From: an uncultured Lachnospiraceae bacterium
Lineage (GTDB): Bacteria; Bacillota; Clostridia; Lachnospirales; Lachnospiraceae
Direction of reading: 5' to 3'
Length of the DNA stretch: 12,080 nt
Assembly: GCA_944376975.1 (NCBI GenBank)
Contig: CALWEE010000031.1
Location: forward strand, 1 to 12,080
Part shown: positions 1 through 7,211 of the stretch, in pieces
Layout of the letters: every line of letters starts with the position of its first letter
How positions within the stretch are numbered: position 1 is the first letter of the stretch
Made by a program: the position numbers and the translations under genes
The notes under the pieces: generated by a model
Databases searched by the model: none
What the model was told of the DNA's origin: nothing
What the model saw: the letters and a program-made list of their open reading frames with translations, nothing else

Positions 1-302
1 GGCGTCATGTCGGAAAGCAGGCCGACATGGGAGATGCCCGCGTTGTTGACCAGCAGGTCGACGGAACCGAACGTATCGATGGCGGACGTTATGAACCGGT
101 CGGCGTCGGCAAAGACGCCCATATCGCCGGTAAAGGTCAGGCAGGAGACGCCCAGGCTTTCGCAGTCGTCCTGGAGCGCGCCCATTTCTTTTTCGCCATG
201 TCGGCTGCATACGGCGATATTCCAGCCTTTCCCGGCGAAATACCGGGCGGCGGCAAGGCCGATCCCCCGGGAAGCGCCGGTGATGACAGCGTTTTTACTC
301 AA
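1..302 (-). CDS. Short-chain dehydrogenase/reductase (SDR), N-terminal part, runs off the window
   Basis: This is an NAD(P)-dependent oxidoreductase of the classical SDR family. Only about the first 100 residues lie in the window. Visible are the Rossmann nucleotide-binding motif TGASRGIG near the N-terminus and the NNAG motif near residue 88, followed by GISHVGLLSDMT. The catalytic Ser/Tyr/Lys lie beyond the left edge. I chose the TTG start at 302 because an AGAGGG ribosome binding site lies 6 bases upstream of it. An in-frame ATG at 320 lacks a good site. The gene is divergent from the next one. Substrate cannot be read from this portion. FabG-like 3-oxoacyl-ACP reductases and the EF-P 5-aminopentanone reductase (YmfI type) both have this N-terminal pattern, and the ISHVGLL stretch slightly favours the latter. 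That preference is inference. Confidence 0.85.
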   Translation of the reverse strand, partial: MSKNAVITGASRGIGLAAARYFAGKGWNIAVCSRHGEKEMGALQDDCESLGVSCLTFTGDMGVFADADRFITSAIDTFGSVDLLVNNAGISHVGLLSDMT

Positions 303-671
303 TGATATCCCTCTTTTCATTTCTGTTCATTTCTTTTGGCTACAGTTTAACACAAAATCCCCTCAAAACGACAAACAGATTTCTTCAAAAAAATAATACA
401 GGAAATTATCAGACGGTTTTTAAAAACAATAGTAATAATTCATAAATTTTGGATATTAAAATTATGCAAAATTGAAACTTCAAAATAGAAAAATTACATA
501 AATGAAATGCGGACGTAACAAAAATGTAAAAACTATGGAGTTGATTCATAAAAATATTTTTGTTGGGTCTTTACTTTTTAGCATTTTTGCACTAATATAT
601 AAAAAGGAGTTTGCGTGTGTAACAAAACGAGTGTAACAAACTATATGATAAAAGAAGGAAGGGTGGACCAC
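303..671. other. AT-rich divergent intergenic spacer
   Basis: This spacer lies between the minus-strand SDR gene and the plus-strand regulator. It is far richer in A+T than the flanking genes and contains no convincing coding sequence, apart from a possible N-terminal extension of the regulator from GTG 615. It holds one good plus-strand promoter (570-598). It also has a 12-base palindrome at 416-427, an imperfect inverted repeat at 441-466 (CATAAATTTT paired with AAAATTATG) and a short inverted repeat TTGAA-AC-TTCAA at 472-483. Any of these could be an operator, but all are also expected by chance in such AT-rich DNA. No strong promoter for the SDR gene was found on the minus strand. Confidence 0.6.
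570..598 (+). promoter_or_regulatory. Sigma-A-type promoter for the regulator-ftsEX operon
   Basis: A -35 box TTTACT (570-575) and a -10 box TAATAT (593-598) are separated by exactly 17 bases, which predicts transcription starting near 605. A start at 605 would fall on the AAGGAG at 604-609, so this promoter is a poor fit to translation from GTG 615 and a good fit to the ATG at 672. Confidence 0.6.
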
Positions 672-1760
672 ATGATATCGAACCAGATCCTGCAAAATAC
701 CATTGAAGGGCTTAAAAGCATAACCCGCGTCGATCTGTGCGTTATGGACACAGAAGGAAAGGTGCTCGCGTCGACGATCACCCACGCGGAAGAATATGAG
801 AACGCGGTCATGGATTTTGTCGAGTCGCCGGCGGACAGCCAGGTGCTCAACGGCTTTCAGTTCTTCAAGGTATTCGACGAACACCAGCTGGAGTTTGTCA
901 TTCTGGCAAAGGGGGACAGCGATGACGTGTACATGGTGGGCAAGATCGCCGCTTTCCAGACACAGAATCTGCTGGTCGCCTATAAAGAACGGTTTGATAA
1001 AGATAATTTTATCAAGAATCTGCTGCTGGACAATCTGCTCCTGGTGGACATATACAACCGTTCCAAGAAGCTTCGCATTGAGACGGATGTCCGTCGCGTC
1101 GCGATCATCATTGAACTGAACAATGAAAAAGAGATGAACGGCCTGGAGATCGTGCGCGGTCTTTATACAGGCAAGACAAAAGACTTCATTACCGCGGTGG
1201 ATGAAAAGAGCGTGATCCTCGTGCGGGAAGTACGGGACAACGAAGGCTATGAAGAACTCATGAAGAGCTGCAAGGGCCTTCTGGACATGCTCCACGCGGA
1301 GGGGCTTGCCGGCTGCCGTATCGCCCTCGGGACCATCGTCCATGAGATCAAAGACGTTTCCCGTTCTTATAAAGAAGCCAAGATGGCTCTGGACGTGGGC
1401 AAGATCTTTTACAGCGAGCGGCCCATCGTGGCCTACAGCAATCTGGGCATCGGCCGGCTGATCTATCAGCTCCCGATCCCGCTGTGCAAGATGTTCATCA
1501 AAGAGATCTTCGACGGCAAGTCTCCGGACGACTTCGATGAAGAAACATTGACGACGATCAACAAGTTCTTCGAGAACAGCCTGAACGTGTCCGAGACATC
1601 CAGGCAGCTTTACATCCACAGAAATACCCTCGTATACCGGCTGGACAAGCTGCAGAAGAGCACCGGGCTCGATCTGCGCGTCTTTGAAGACGCGATCACG
1701 TTCAAGATCGCCCTCATGGTCGTCAAGTATATGAAGTATATGGAGACTTTTGAGTACTAA
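672..1760 (+). CDS. PucR/CdaR-type transcriptional regulator with C-terminal helix-turn-helix
   Basis: This is a probable DNA-binding regulator of 362 residues. The C-terminal segment (about residues 305-362), with SETSRQLYIHRNTLVYRLDKL followed by TGLDLRVFEDA, is the classic PucR C-terminal HTH. The N-terminal part (ILQNTIEGLKSITRVDLCVMDTEGKVLAST) resembles the sugar-diacid recognition domain of CdaR, and the middle resembles the GGDEF-like linker of this family. The ligand is unknown. The ATG at 672 is preferred because a GGAAGG-type site lies upstream, the N-terminus fits the family, and the promoter at 570-598 places its start point just before. GTG 615 (behind AAGGAG) and ATG 645 are in-frame alternatives, giving at most 381 residues. 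The stop is only 14 bases before ftsE, with the ftsE ribosome binding site in the gap, so the two are almost certainly cotranscribed. It may be autoregulatory or may control the ftsEX genes; that is inference. Confidence 0.85.
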   Translation: MISNQILQNTIEGLKSITRVDLCVMDTEGKVLASTITHAEEYENAVMDFVESPADSQVLNGFQFFKVFDEHQLEFVILAKGDSDDVYMVGKIAAFQTQNLLVAYKERFDKDNFIKNLLLDNLLLVDIYNRSKKLRIETDVRRVAIIIELNNEKEMNGLEIVRGLYTGKTKDFITAVDEKSVILVREVRDNEGYEELMKSCKGLLDMLHAEGLAGCRIALGTIVHEIKDVSRSYKEAKMALDVGKIFYSERPIVAYSNLGIGRLIYQLPIPLCKMFIKEIFDGKSPDDFDEETLTTINKFFENSLNVSETSRQLYIHRNTLVYRLDKLQKSTGLDLRVFEDAITFKIALMVVKYMKYMETFEY

Positions 1761-1774
1761 AAGGAGGTTCAGAC

Positions 1775-2458
1775 GTGATTGTTTTAGACAACGTTTGTAA
1801 GACTTACAGCACAGGCGTCTCCGCCCTGAACGGCATCAGCCTTCGGATCCGCAAAGGTGAATTCGTGTTCATCGTCGGAAGCAGCGGTTCCGGAAAGACC
1901 ACGCTGTTCAAACTGCTTTTAAAAGAACTGGAGCCCTCATCGGGACGTATCTATATCAACAATAAGAATATCGGGCGTCTGCGCAGGCGAAAGATCCCCA
2001 AGATGCGCCGGGGCATCGGCGTCGTCTTTCAGGATTTCCGGCTGCTGAAAGACAGGAACATCTATGAGAATATCGCGTTTGCCCAGAGGGTTGTCGGCAA
2101 ACCGGCAAAGGTCATAAAGGAGACGGTCCCGCAGATGCTGGCCCTTGTGGGCCTGGCGGACAAGGCGGAGGCGTTCCCGAAGGAACTGTCCGGCGGCGAA
2201 CAGCAGCGGGCGTCTTTGGCGCGGGCGCTGGTGAACAACCCGCCGATCCTTCTGGCGGACGAGCCGACCGGTAATCTGGATCCGGACAATGCCTGGGAGA
2301 TCATGAAACTGCTTGAAGATATCAACAAAAGAGGCACGACGGTTGTCGTCGTAACCCATAATCAGGATATTGTGGAACGGATGCAGAAGCGGGTCATCCG
2401 CCTGGATAAGGGTCAGATCGTCAGTGACGAAAAAGGTGGAGTTGCAAATGATAGGTAG
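1775..2458 (+). CDS. ftsE: Cell-division ABC transporter ATP-binding protein FtsE
   Basis: This is the ATPase subunit of FtsEX. It sits on the cytoplasmic face of the membrane and transmits ATP hydrolysis through FtsX to peptidoglycan hydrolases outside; the complex is not a true transporter. The protein has 227 residues, the usual FtsE length. All ABC motifs are intact: Walker A GSSGSGKTT (35-43), Q-loop VFQDFRLL (Q86), signature LSGGEQQR (138-145), Walker B ILLADE (158-163) followed by PTGNLD, and the H-loop histidine at 195. It starts at GTG 1775, 7 bases after AAGGAGG at 1761-1767. It overlaps ftsX by 11 bases, so translational coupling is likely. The assignment rests on the length, the FQDFRLL signature and the adjacent ftsX. 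Confidence 0.96.
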   Translation: MIVLDNVCKTYSTGVSALNGISLRIRKGEFVFIVGSSGSGKTTLFKLLLKELEPSSGRIYINNKNIGRLRRRKIPKMRRGIGVVFQDFRLLKDRNIYENIAFAQRVVGKPAKVIKETVPQMLALVGLADKAEAFPKELSGGEQQRASLARALVNNPPILLADEPTGNLDPDNAWEIMKLLEDINKRGTTVVVVTHNQDIVERMQKRVIRLDKGQIVSDEKGGVANDR

Positions 2459-3356
2459 AATGTTTTTTGCCATAAGACAGGGTTTTCGGAATGTGGGAAG
2501 GAACCATCTGTTTTCCCTGGCTTCCATTGGTACGATCACAGCATGTCTGTTCATATTCGGTATTTTTTACTGTATCGTGGCCAATTTCAATTACATGATC
2601 GACAAAGCCCAGACCAACGTGGGCATTACCGTATTTTTTGATACATCCATGACGGAGGAGCAGATCCTTCAGATGAAAGACGCGATCGATCTGCGGCCGG
2701 AGGTGGAACATTCCGAGTACACTTCAGCCGATGAAGCGTGGGAAGACTTTAAAGAACAGTATTTCCCCGACGGCGACGAAGGCATATTGGCGGGACTGGA
2801 CAACGACAATCCGCTTTATGACTGCGCCAACCTGACGGTGTATCTGGCGGATACCTCAAGACAGAGCGACCTGATCGCCTATATCGAAGGGCTCGACGGT
2901 GTCAGCGAGATCAACAGCTCCGGCATCATCGCCGACAGCGTGACCGATTTCAGCCGCCTGATCAGTTATGTCTCCATGGGCATCATCCTGATCCTGGCTC
3001 TGGTCGCCATCTTCCTGATCAGCAATACCGTCATGATCGGCATCACGGTCCGCAAGGATGAGATCGCCATTATGAAATATATCGGCGCGACCGATGTTTT
3101 CGTCCGGGGCCCCTTCATCATCGAAGGTATGACGATCGGACTGATCGGTTCGGTCATCCCGGTGGTCATCCTGCGGCTGTTATATACACGGGTCGTGGAC
3201 TTTACCCTCACCCATTTTACCATACTGAGAAATGTACTGACATTTATGGATGTCAGCGATATATTCCGGATACTGATACCGGTTTCCCTGGCGGCAGGGC
3301 TCGGCATCGGTTTCCTGGGAAGCTACTTGACATTGAGGAAACACGTGAGAGTTTAG
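2448..3356 (+). CDS. ftsX: Cell-division protein FtsX (permease-like subunit)
   Basis: This is the membrane partner of FtsE. It has 302 residues with the expected four membrane segments at roughly 22-44, 171-195, 222-245 and 275-296. A large extracellular domain (45-170) lies between the first two and is the part known to contact the hydrolase or its activator in other bacteria. The conserved cytoplasmic stretch EIAIMKYIGAT (205-215) is the family hallmark. I chose ATG 2448 (MIGRMFFAIRQGFRN) because AAGGTGGAG lies about 6 bases upstream. The open frame extends further upstream, but only inside ftsE. The next gene, a secreted hydrolase, starts 21 bases after the stop. Confidence 0.96.
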   Translation: MIGRMFFAIRQGFRNVGRNHLFSLASIGTITACLFIFGIFYCIVANFNYMIDKAQTNVGITVFFDTSMTEEQILQMKDAIDLRPEVEHSEYTSADEAWEDFKEQYFPDGDEGILAGLDNDNPLYDCANLTVYLADTSRQSDLIAYIEGLDGVSEINSSGIIADSVTDFSRLISYVSMGIILILALVAIFLISNTVMIGITVRKDEIAIMKYIGATDVFVRGPFIIEGMTIGLIGSVIPVVILRLLYTRVVDFTLTHFTILRNVLTFMDVSDIFRILIPVSLAAGLGIGFLGSYLTLRKHVRV

Positions 3357-3377
3357 ACGGAAGGAGTGTTGGGAAGC

Positions 3378-4625
3378 ATGAAACGACAGATATACATGAA
3401 AGGCTGCGCCCTGTTTTTGGCGGCGGCCCTCATGTTCTCCAGTCATCTGAACGCGTATGCGGTGACAGAAGAAGATAAGCAGGCGCAGGAAGATAAGATA
3501 GAAGATCTGGAAAATGAAAAGGAACAGGCCAATACCGAACTGGATACCCTGCAGACGGACAAAGCCAATACCGAGATGGAGATCGAGGCGCTTGACAGCC
3601 AGCTGACTGATATCCAGACGCAGATCGCTCAGACAGAGACCGATCTGGCCCAGGCGGAAGAAGATCTGGAACAGACGAAGAAAGATCTGGAAGAAGCCCG
3701 GGAAAAGGAAGAAAGCCAGTACGAGACATTAAAGATACGGATCAACGTCATGTACAGAAAGGGTGAGACCGGCTATCTGGAGATCCTCCTGGGAGCGGAT
3801 GATATCGCCTCTCTCTTAAACAGTACCGAGTACATCAGCCGTATCTCCGATTACGACAGCAACCTGCTCCAGTCCCTTCAGGAGACCCGGGAGCAGATCG
3901 AAGAGCTGGAAGCCCAGCAGGAAGCGGAAGTTGAACGGATCACCGATCTGAAGGAAGACCTGGAAGACCAGGAAGCGGAACTGAATACGGTGCTCGATGA
4001 AAAGGCACAGTATATCATGTCCCTGAATACGAACATCGAGCTGACCCAGGAACATATCGCCGAGCTGGAATCCAATATCGAGGCGGAAGAAGCGGCGTTG
4101 GCCGAGATCGAAGCCGAGATCCGGGCGGCGGCAGCGGCGGCGGCTCAGCAGCAGGCGTCCCAGTCCGGCGGCAGCGGCGGTTATGTACCGGATGTGTCCG
4201 GCTCCGTAAGTTCTGCCGTGCCGTCAGCCAGCGGCTGGGTATGGCCCAGCGACACGACTTACCTGACCGATACATACGGTTATCAGGACTGGCGGGGCGG
4301 CCTGCATAACGGCATCGACATCGGCGCCAGCTATGGTACGCCTATTTACGCGGCGGCCAGCGGTACGGTCTGGATCGCCGGATGGAGCGACAGCGCCGGA
4401 AACTGGGTCGTTATCGACCATGGCGGCGGCGTCCTTTCCGTGTACATGCACGCCTCTGCTCTCTATGTTTCCGCCGGCCAGACGGTTTCCGCCGGCCAGA
4501 GCATCGCGGCTGTGGGCAGTACCGGTTATTCCACCGGCCCCCATCTTCATTTCGGAGTCATGGAAGGGTCTTCCGGCGGATATGACGGTTATTGGGTAAA
4601 CCCGCTGAATTATGTCAGCCCGTAA
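3378..4625 (+). CDS. Secreted coiled-coil M23 (LytM-type) peptidoglycan endopeptidase, probable FtsEX-controlled hydrolase
   Basis: This is a zinc metallopeptidase predicted to cut peptidoglycan cross-bridges. The 415 residues run in this order: a signal peptide (1-28, cleavage after NAYA), a long charged coiled coil (about 31-245, rich in E/Q/L heptads), an Ala- and Gly/Ser-rich linker (about 245-285) and a C-terminal M23 domain. All catalytic positions are present. The zinc ligands are H310 and D314 (HNGID) and H391 (the second His of HLH), and the partner histidines are H358 (YMH) and H389. The coiled coil plus hydrolase layout matches EnvC, PcsB and CwlO, the known FtsEX clients. E. coli EnvC has a degenerate M23 domain, whereas this one looks active. 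The start at ATG 3378 follows AAGGAG (3361-3366) with 11-base spacing; ATG 3396 is possible. Confidence 0.92.
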   Translation: MKRQIYMKGCALFLAAALMFSSHLNAYAVTEEDKQAQEDKIEDLENEKEQANTELDTLQTDKANTEMEIEALDSQLTDIQTQIAQTETDLAQAEEDLEQTKKDLEEAREKEESQYETLKIRINVMYRKGETGYLEILLGADDIASLLNSTEYISRISDYDSNLLQSLQETREQIEELEAQQEAEVERITDLKEDLEDQEAELNTVLDEKAQYIMSLNTNIELTQEHIAELESNIEAEEAALAEIEAEIRAAAAAAAQQQASQSGGSGGYVPDVSGSVSSAVPSASGWVWPSDTTYLTDTYGYQDWRGGLHNGIDIGASYGTPIYAAASGTVWIAGWSDSAGNWVVIDHGGGVLSVYMHASALYVSAGQTVSAGQSIAAVGSTGYSTGPHLHFGVMEGSSGGYDGYWVNPLNYVSP

Positions 4626-4644
4626 TACATAAGACAAAAGATAA

Positions 4645-4678
4645 AGACAGGGTTAGGGAGCTGTCCCTAGCCCTGTTT
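4645..4678 (+). terminator. Intercistronic hairpin, weak terminator or attenuator
   Basis: The arms at 4645-4659 and 4664-4678 form a stem of about 15 bp (core ACAGGGTTAGGGA paired with TCCCTAGCCCTGT, with G-U wobbles) around a GCTG loop. Only three T follow before AAG, so rho-independent termination should be incomplete. No promoter is evident between it and the next gene at 4714. It may therefore lower, rather than end, transcription into the protease gene. Confidence 0.6.
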
Positions 4679-4713
4679 AAGTTCGATAAGACCAGAAAGG
4701 CAGACAGATATTC

Positions 4714-5889
4714 ATGAACAGGAAAAACATATGCAGTTTTATGGCCGGCGTGCTGGTCACGGCCGCCGTGGCCGGGGGGATCTTCATGTACCAGGCGCCG
4801 AAGGGCGCCGGCGGAGCCACCCGGCTGACGGACCGGTATGACCGGATCGAGAATAAGCTGGACCTGATGGACCGGCTCGTCAGCCAGTATTATCTGAACC
4901 AGGACGATATCGACCCGGATCAGCTGGAGGAAAGCATTTATTCCGGCTACATGGCCGGGCTGTCCGAACCGTATACGACTTACTATACGGCGGAAGAGTA
5001 TCAGCGGGTCATGGAATCGTCCAACGGGGAATACTCGGGCATCGGCACTTATGTTTCGCAGAATATCAATACCGGTGTCATCACTTTTTCGGATCCTTTT
5101 GAAGAAGGGCCGGCCTGGGCGGCGGGCATCCGCGACGGGGATATCCTTTTCGCCGTTGAAGGCGAGGAGGTGACCGGCGTCGACCTGACCGACGTGGTGG
5201 CCCGCATGAAAGGAGAAGAAGGGACCGACGTGGACCTGACGATCTACCGATCGGAAGGCGATCAGTACATCGACCTGACCGTCACCCGGCAGAATGTGGA
5301 AGTGCCCACCGTGGAATACGAAATGCTGGAGGACGGCATCGGTTATATCCGGATCGTGGAATTTGACGACGTGACGGTGGAGCAGTTTGAGCAGGCGCTG
5401 GACGATCTGGAAGGACAGGGCATGGAAAAGGTGGTCTTTGACGTCCGGGACAATCCGGGCGGGCTTTTTTCCGCTGTATGCGATATGCTGGACCGGCTGC
5501 TCCCCAAAGAACTGCTGGTTTATACGGAAGATAAGGACGGCAACCGGAAGGAGACTTACGCGGAGGATGACGACGCGCTGGATATGCCCATGGCGGTCCT
5601 TGTCAACGGCGGCAGCGCCAGCGCCGCCGAGATCTTTACCGGCGCGCTGAAAGATCATGACAAAGCCATGATCATCGGGACGACCACCTATGGAAAAGGT
5701 ATTGTCCAGAGCATCATACCTTTGAGCGACGGATCGGCGGTCAAGATCACCACATCCAAATATTATACGCCTTCCGGCGTCTGCATCCATGACATCGGCA
5801 TTGAGCCGGATATGGAAGTGGAAGCGTCGGCGGAAGAAACCCAGGACGATCAGCTTCAGGCGGCGGTGGACTGGCTGAAGGAACAGTAA
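4714..5889 (+). CDS. S41 carboxy-terminal processing protease (CtpA/CtpB family)
   Basis: This is a membrane-anchored serine protease with a Ser/Lys dyad, 391 residues long. An N-terminal signal-anchor (about 8-26) is followed by an extracytoplasmic helical part, a PDZ domain (about 95-185, with GIGTYV and the WAAGIRDGDIL core) and the S41 peptidase domain (about 205-365). The catalytic serine is S303 in GGSASAAEIF and the general base is K328 in TYGKGIVQ. Their 25-residue spacing matches the family, and Q332 is also present. It lies downstream of ftsEX and the hydrolase, as ctpB does next to ftsEX in Bacillus subtilis. A role in envelope-protein processing or signalling is likely, but the substrate is unknown. 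The ribosome binding site is weak (AAAGG about 12 bases before ATG 4714). Confidence 0.93.
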   Translation: MNRKNICSFMAGVLVTAAVAGGIFMYQAPKGAGGATRLTDRYDRIENKLDLMDRLVSQYYLNQDDIDPDQLEESIYSGYMAGLSEPYTTYYTAEEYQRVMESSNGEYSGIGTYVSQNINTGVITFSDPFEEGPAWAAGIRDGDILFAVEGEEVTGVDLTDVVARMKGEEGTDVDLTIYRSEGDQYIDLTVTRQNVEVPTVEYEMLEDGIGYIRIVEFDDVTVEQFEQALDDLEGQGMEKVVFDVRDNPGGLFSAVCDMLDRLLPKELLVYTEDKDGNRKETYAEDDDALDMPMAVLVNGGSASAAEIFTGALKDHDKAMIIGTTTYGKGIVQSIIPLSDGSAVKITTSKYYTPSGVCIHDIGIEPDMEVEASAEETQDDQLQAAVDWLKEQ

Positions 5890-5932
5890 AACGTGTATTC
5901 GGGACAGACGCGAGTACCGGACAGGGGGCATT

Positions 5933-6970
5933 ATGAAAGAGTGGATCAAGAAACATAAAAAGATAGCGGCCAGCGCGGCGGCGCTGATCATACTGCTCGT
6001 GGCGGCCGCGGCATGGCACAGAGGCCAGGTGCTTTCCAACGTGGCCTATGACGACGCACCGGATGAAAAGCGGGGAGAAGCCCCGGCGCAAAACACCTAC
6101 TATACCGACCAGCTGACCCAGAAGGAATACAAGGCGTATACCCTTATGCTGGAGCGGCTGGACGACTTTGCCGGCGGCGTGGTCGTTTTCCCGGAACCGC
6201 TGACCGGAGAGGAATATATGCGGGTGACCACGGCGCTGGAAGATACGGGGAACAATTATTTTTACGGATTTTACGATATCCCCATGGATGACGCGGGCGT
6301 ATATCTGAAATACGACAATTCCGACATCCTTCGGATCGCCGATCCGACCATCAGCCAGTGCATCCTTTTCTTATCCTGCGCCGAAGGCATCGACCAGGCG
6401 GGAGAGTATGATGACGACGGCACGGTCAGGAACCTGGAAGCGGTCGGCCAGTCCCTCGCCCAAAATGACCCGGCTGAAGTGGACTATATCGATTCGGTCA
6501 GACAGGAGACCGAAACGGTGATGGCCGATATCCTTAACGGGCTTGAGGATGACGCCGGCAAAAAAGAAGCCATCGCCTATTTCCTTGAGTGGATGGACGG
6601 AAATATGGAACCGGCGGCCGACGTGAGCGCCAACGCGTCCGGTTTTACCACCATGGGCGAAGTGTTTGAAGGCGTGAACATTTACAACGACCTTTCCGCC
6701 CTCACAAAAGGCCGGGCCACGCCTTTGGGATACGCGAAGATCTTCGCGCAGCTCTGCCGCAGCTGCGGCATGGACGCCCATCTTGTATTCGGGCAGTGGG
6801 GAAAGAGCGCGTTTACCAAGGAAAGTTATGTCCTCTGCGCCGTAACCCTGGGGGACGAAACGGTGTACGTGGACGCCAGCGGCGGCAAATCCGCCCAGCT
6901 GGCCGGGCATCGCTGCATGATGGAAGAAGAAGCCAGAAACCATATGGAACCGGTATCCTATTTTGACTAG
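5933..6970 (+). CDS. Membrane-anchored protein of unknown function, possible degenerate transglutaminase-like domain
   Basis: This 345-residue protein starts at ATG 5933 behind AGGGGG. One N-terminal hydrophobic segment (about 10-28, after KEWIKKHKK) makes it an N-in, C-out membrane protein. The C-terminal third has the outline of a transglutaminase-like fold: TPLGYAKIFAQLCRSCGMDAHLVFG (263-287) resembles the nucleophile helix, and TVYVDAS (D314) resembles the strand carrying the catalytic Asp. The nucleophile Cys position, three before Y267, is Pro264. The expected His-bearing stretch reads SYVLCAVTLGD with no His. If the fold assignment is right, the enzyme is dead and may serve in binding or as a scaffold. 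The N-terminal 200 residues are not recognised. It follows the S41 protease by 43 bases and probably ends the ftsEX operon, although no clear terminator follows. Confidence 0.7.
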   Translation: MKEWIKKHKKIAASAAALIILLVAAAAWHRGQVLSNVAYDDAPDEKRGEAPAQNTYYTDQLTQKEYKAYTLMLERLDDFAGGVVVFPEPLTGEEYMRVTTALEDTGNNYFYGFYDIPMDDAGVYLKYDNSDILRIADPTISQCILFLSCAEGIDQAGEYDDDGTVRNLEAVGQSLAQNDPAEVDYIDSVRQETETVMADILNGLEDDAGKKEAIAYFLEWMDGNMEPAADVSANASGFTTMGEVFEGVNIYNDLSALTKGRATPLGYAKIFAQLCRSCGMDAHLVFGQWGKSAFTKESYVLCAVTLGDETVYVDASGGKSAQLAGHRCMMEEEARNHMEPVSYFD

Positions 6971-7033
6971 ACGCGTTCGCGGCGAAAATATTAAAAAAAC
7001 ATAAAATTTATGTATTAAAAATAAAAAGCGCGA

Positions 7034-7062
7034 TTGACTTACAGTAGGGAATTTGCTATAAT
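7034..7062 (+). promoter_or_regulatory. Sigma-A promoter of the PTS antiterminator operon
   Basis: TTGACT (7034-7039) and TATAAT (7057-7062) are separated by exactly 17 bases, which is near consensus. Transcription should start around 7069, about 13 bases before the RAT. A promoter this strong suits a system controlled by antitermination rather than at initiation. Confidence 0.9.
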
Positions 7063-7081
7063 TTATGTAATGTGATACACC

Positions 7082-7109
7082 GGATTGTTACTGTAAGGCA
7101 GGCAAAACC
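7082..7109 (+). promoter_or_regulatory. Ribonucleic antiterminator (RAT) for a LicT/BglG-family protein
   Basis: GGATTGTTACTG (7082-7093) and GCAGGCAAAACC (7098-7109), separated by TAAG, match the RAT consensus bound by the CAT domain of BglG/LicT-type antiterminators. The last six bases (AAAACC) are also the start of the terminator's left arm, so RAT folding and the terminator exclude each other. The antiterminator gene itself lies just downstream, giving autoregulation. Confidence 0.93.
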
Positions 7110-7156
7110 AAATTTCATAAACTCACGCTATAAGTTTATGGAATTTGGTTTTTTTT
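7104..7156 (+). terminator. RAT-overlapping rho-independent terminator in the leader
   Basis: The left arm (7106-7123, AACCAAATTTCATAAACT) pairs with 7133-7150 over 18 bp with one G-U wobble. A T tract follows to 7156, and the stem can extend by A-T pairs at its base (7104-7105). It should stop transcription unless the antiterminator protein stabilises the RAT hairpin. Confidence 0.93.
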
Positions 7157-7211
7157 ACGAATAGGAACGCTGTTCCCTAGGTAAGCAATATCATACGGGG
7201 GAGACCAGACA

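Noticed and set aside
615..671. Extended start of the PucR-type regulator at GTG 615 behind AAGGAG
   Set aside because: Not fully excluded, but the best promoter would start transcription on that ribosome binding site, and the extension (CNKTSVTNYMIKEGRVDH) shows no family similarity.
4467..4500. Tandem 16-base repeat (GTTTCCGCCGGCCAGA, period 18) in the M23 gene
   Set aside because: It encodes VSAGQTVSAGQS, the normal paired V-x-x-G-Q turns of M23 domains, so it reflects protein structure rather than a DNA element.
4615..6039. Long open frame of 474 codons on the minus strand
   Set aside because: It lies opposite the S41 protease gene, whose catalytic motifs are intact, has no recognisable domain and no ribosome binding site. 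It is a shadow of a GC-rich gene.
6993..7007. Palindrome ACATAAAATTTATGT after the transglutaminase-like gene
   Set aside because: It is pure AT-rich sequence with no plus-strand T tract, and no minus-strand gene lies nearby to need a terminator. Chance is sufficient.
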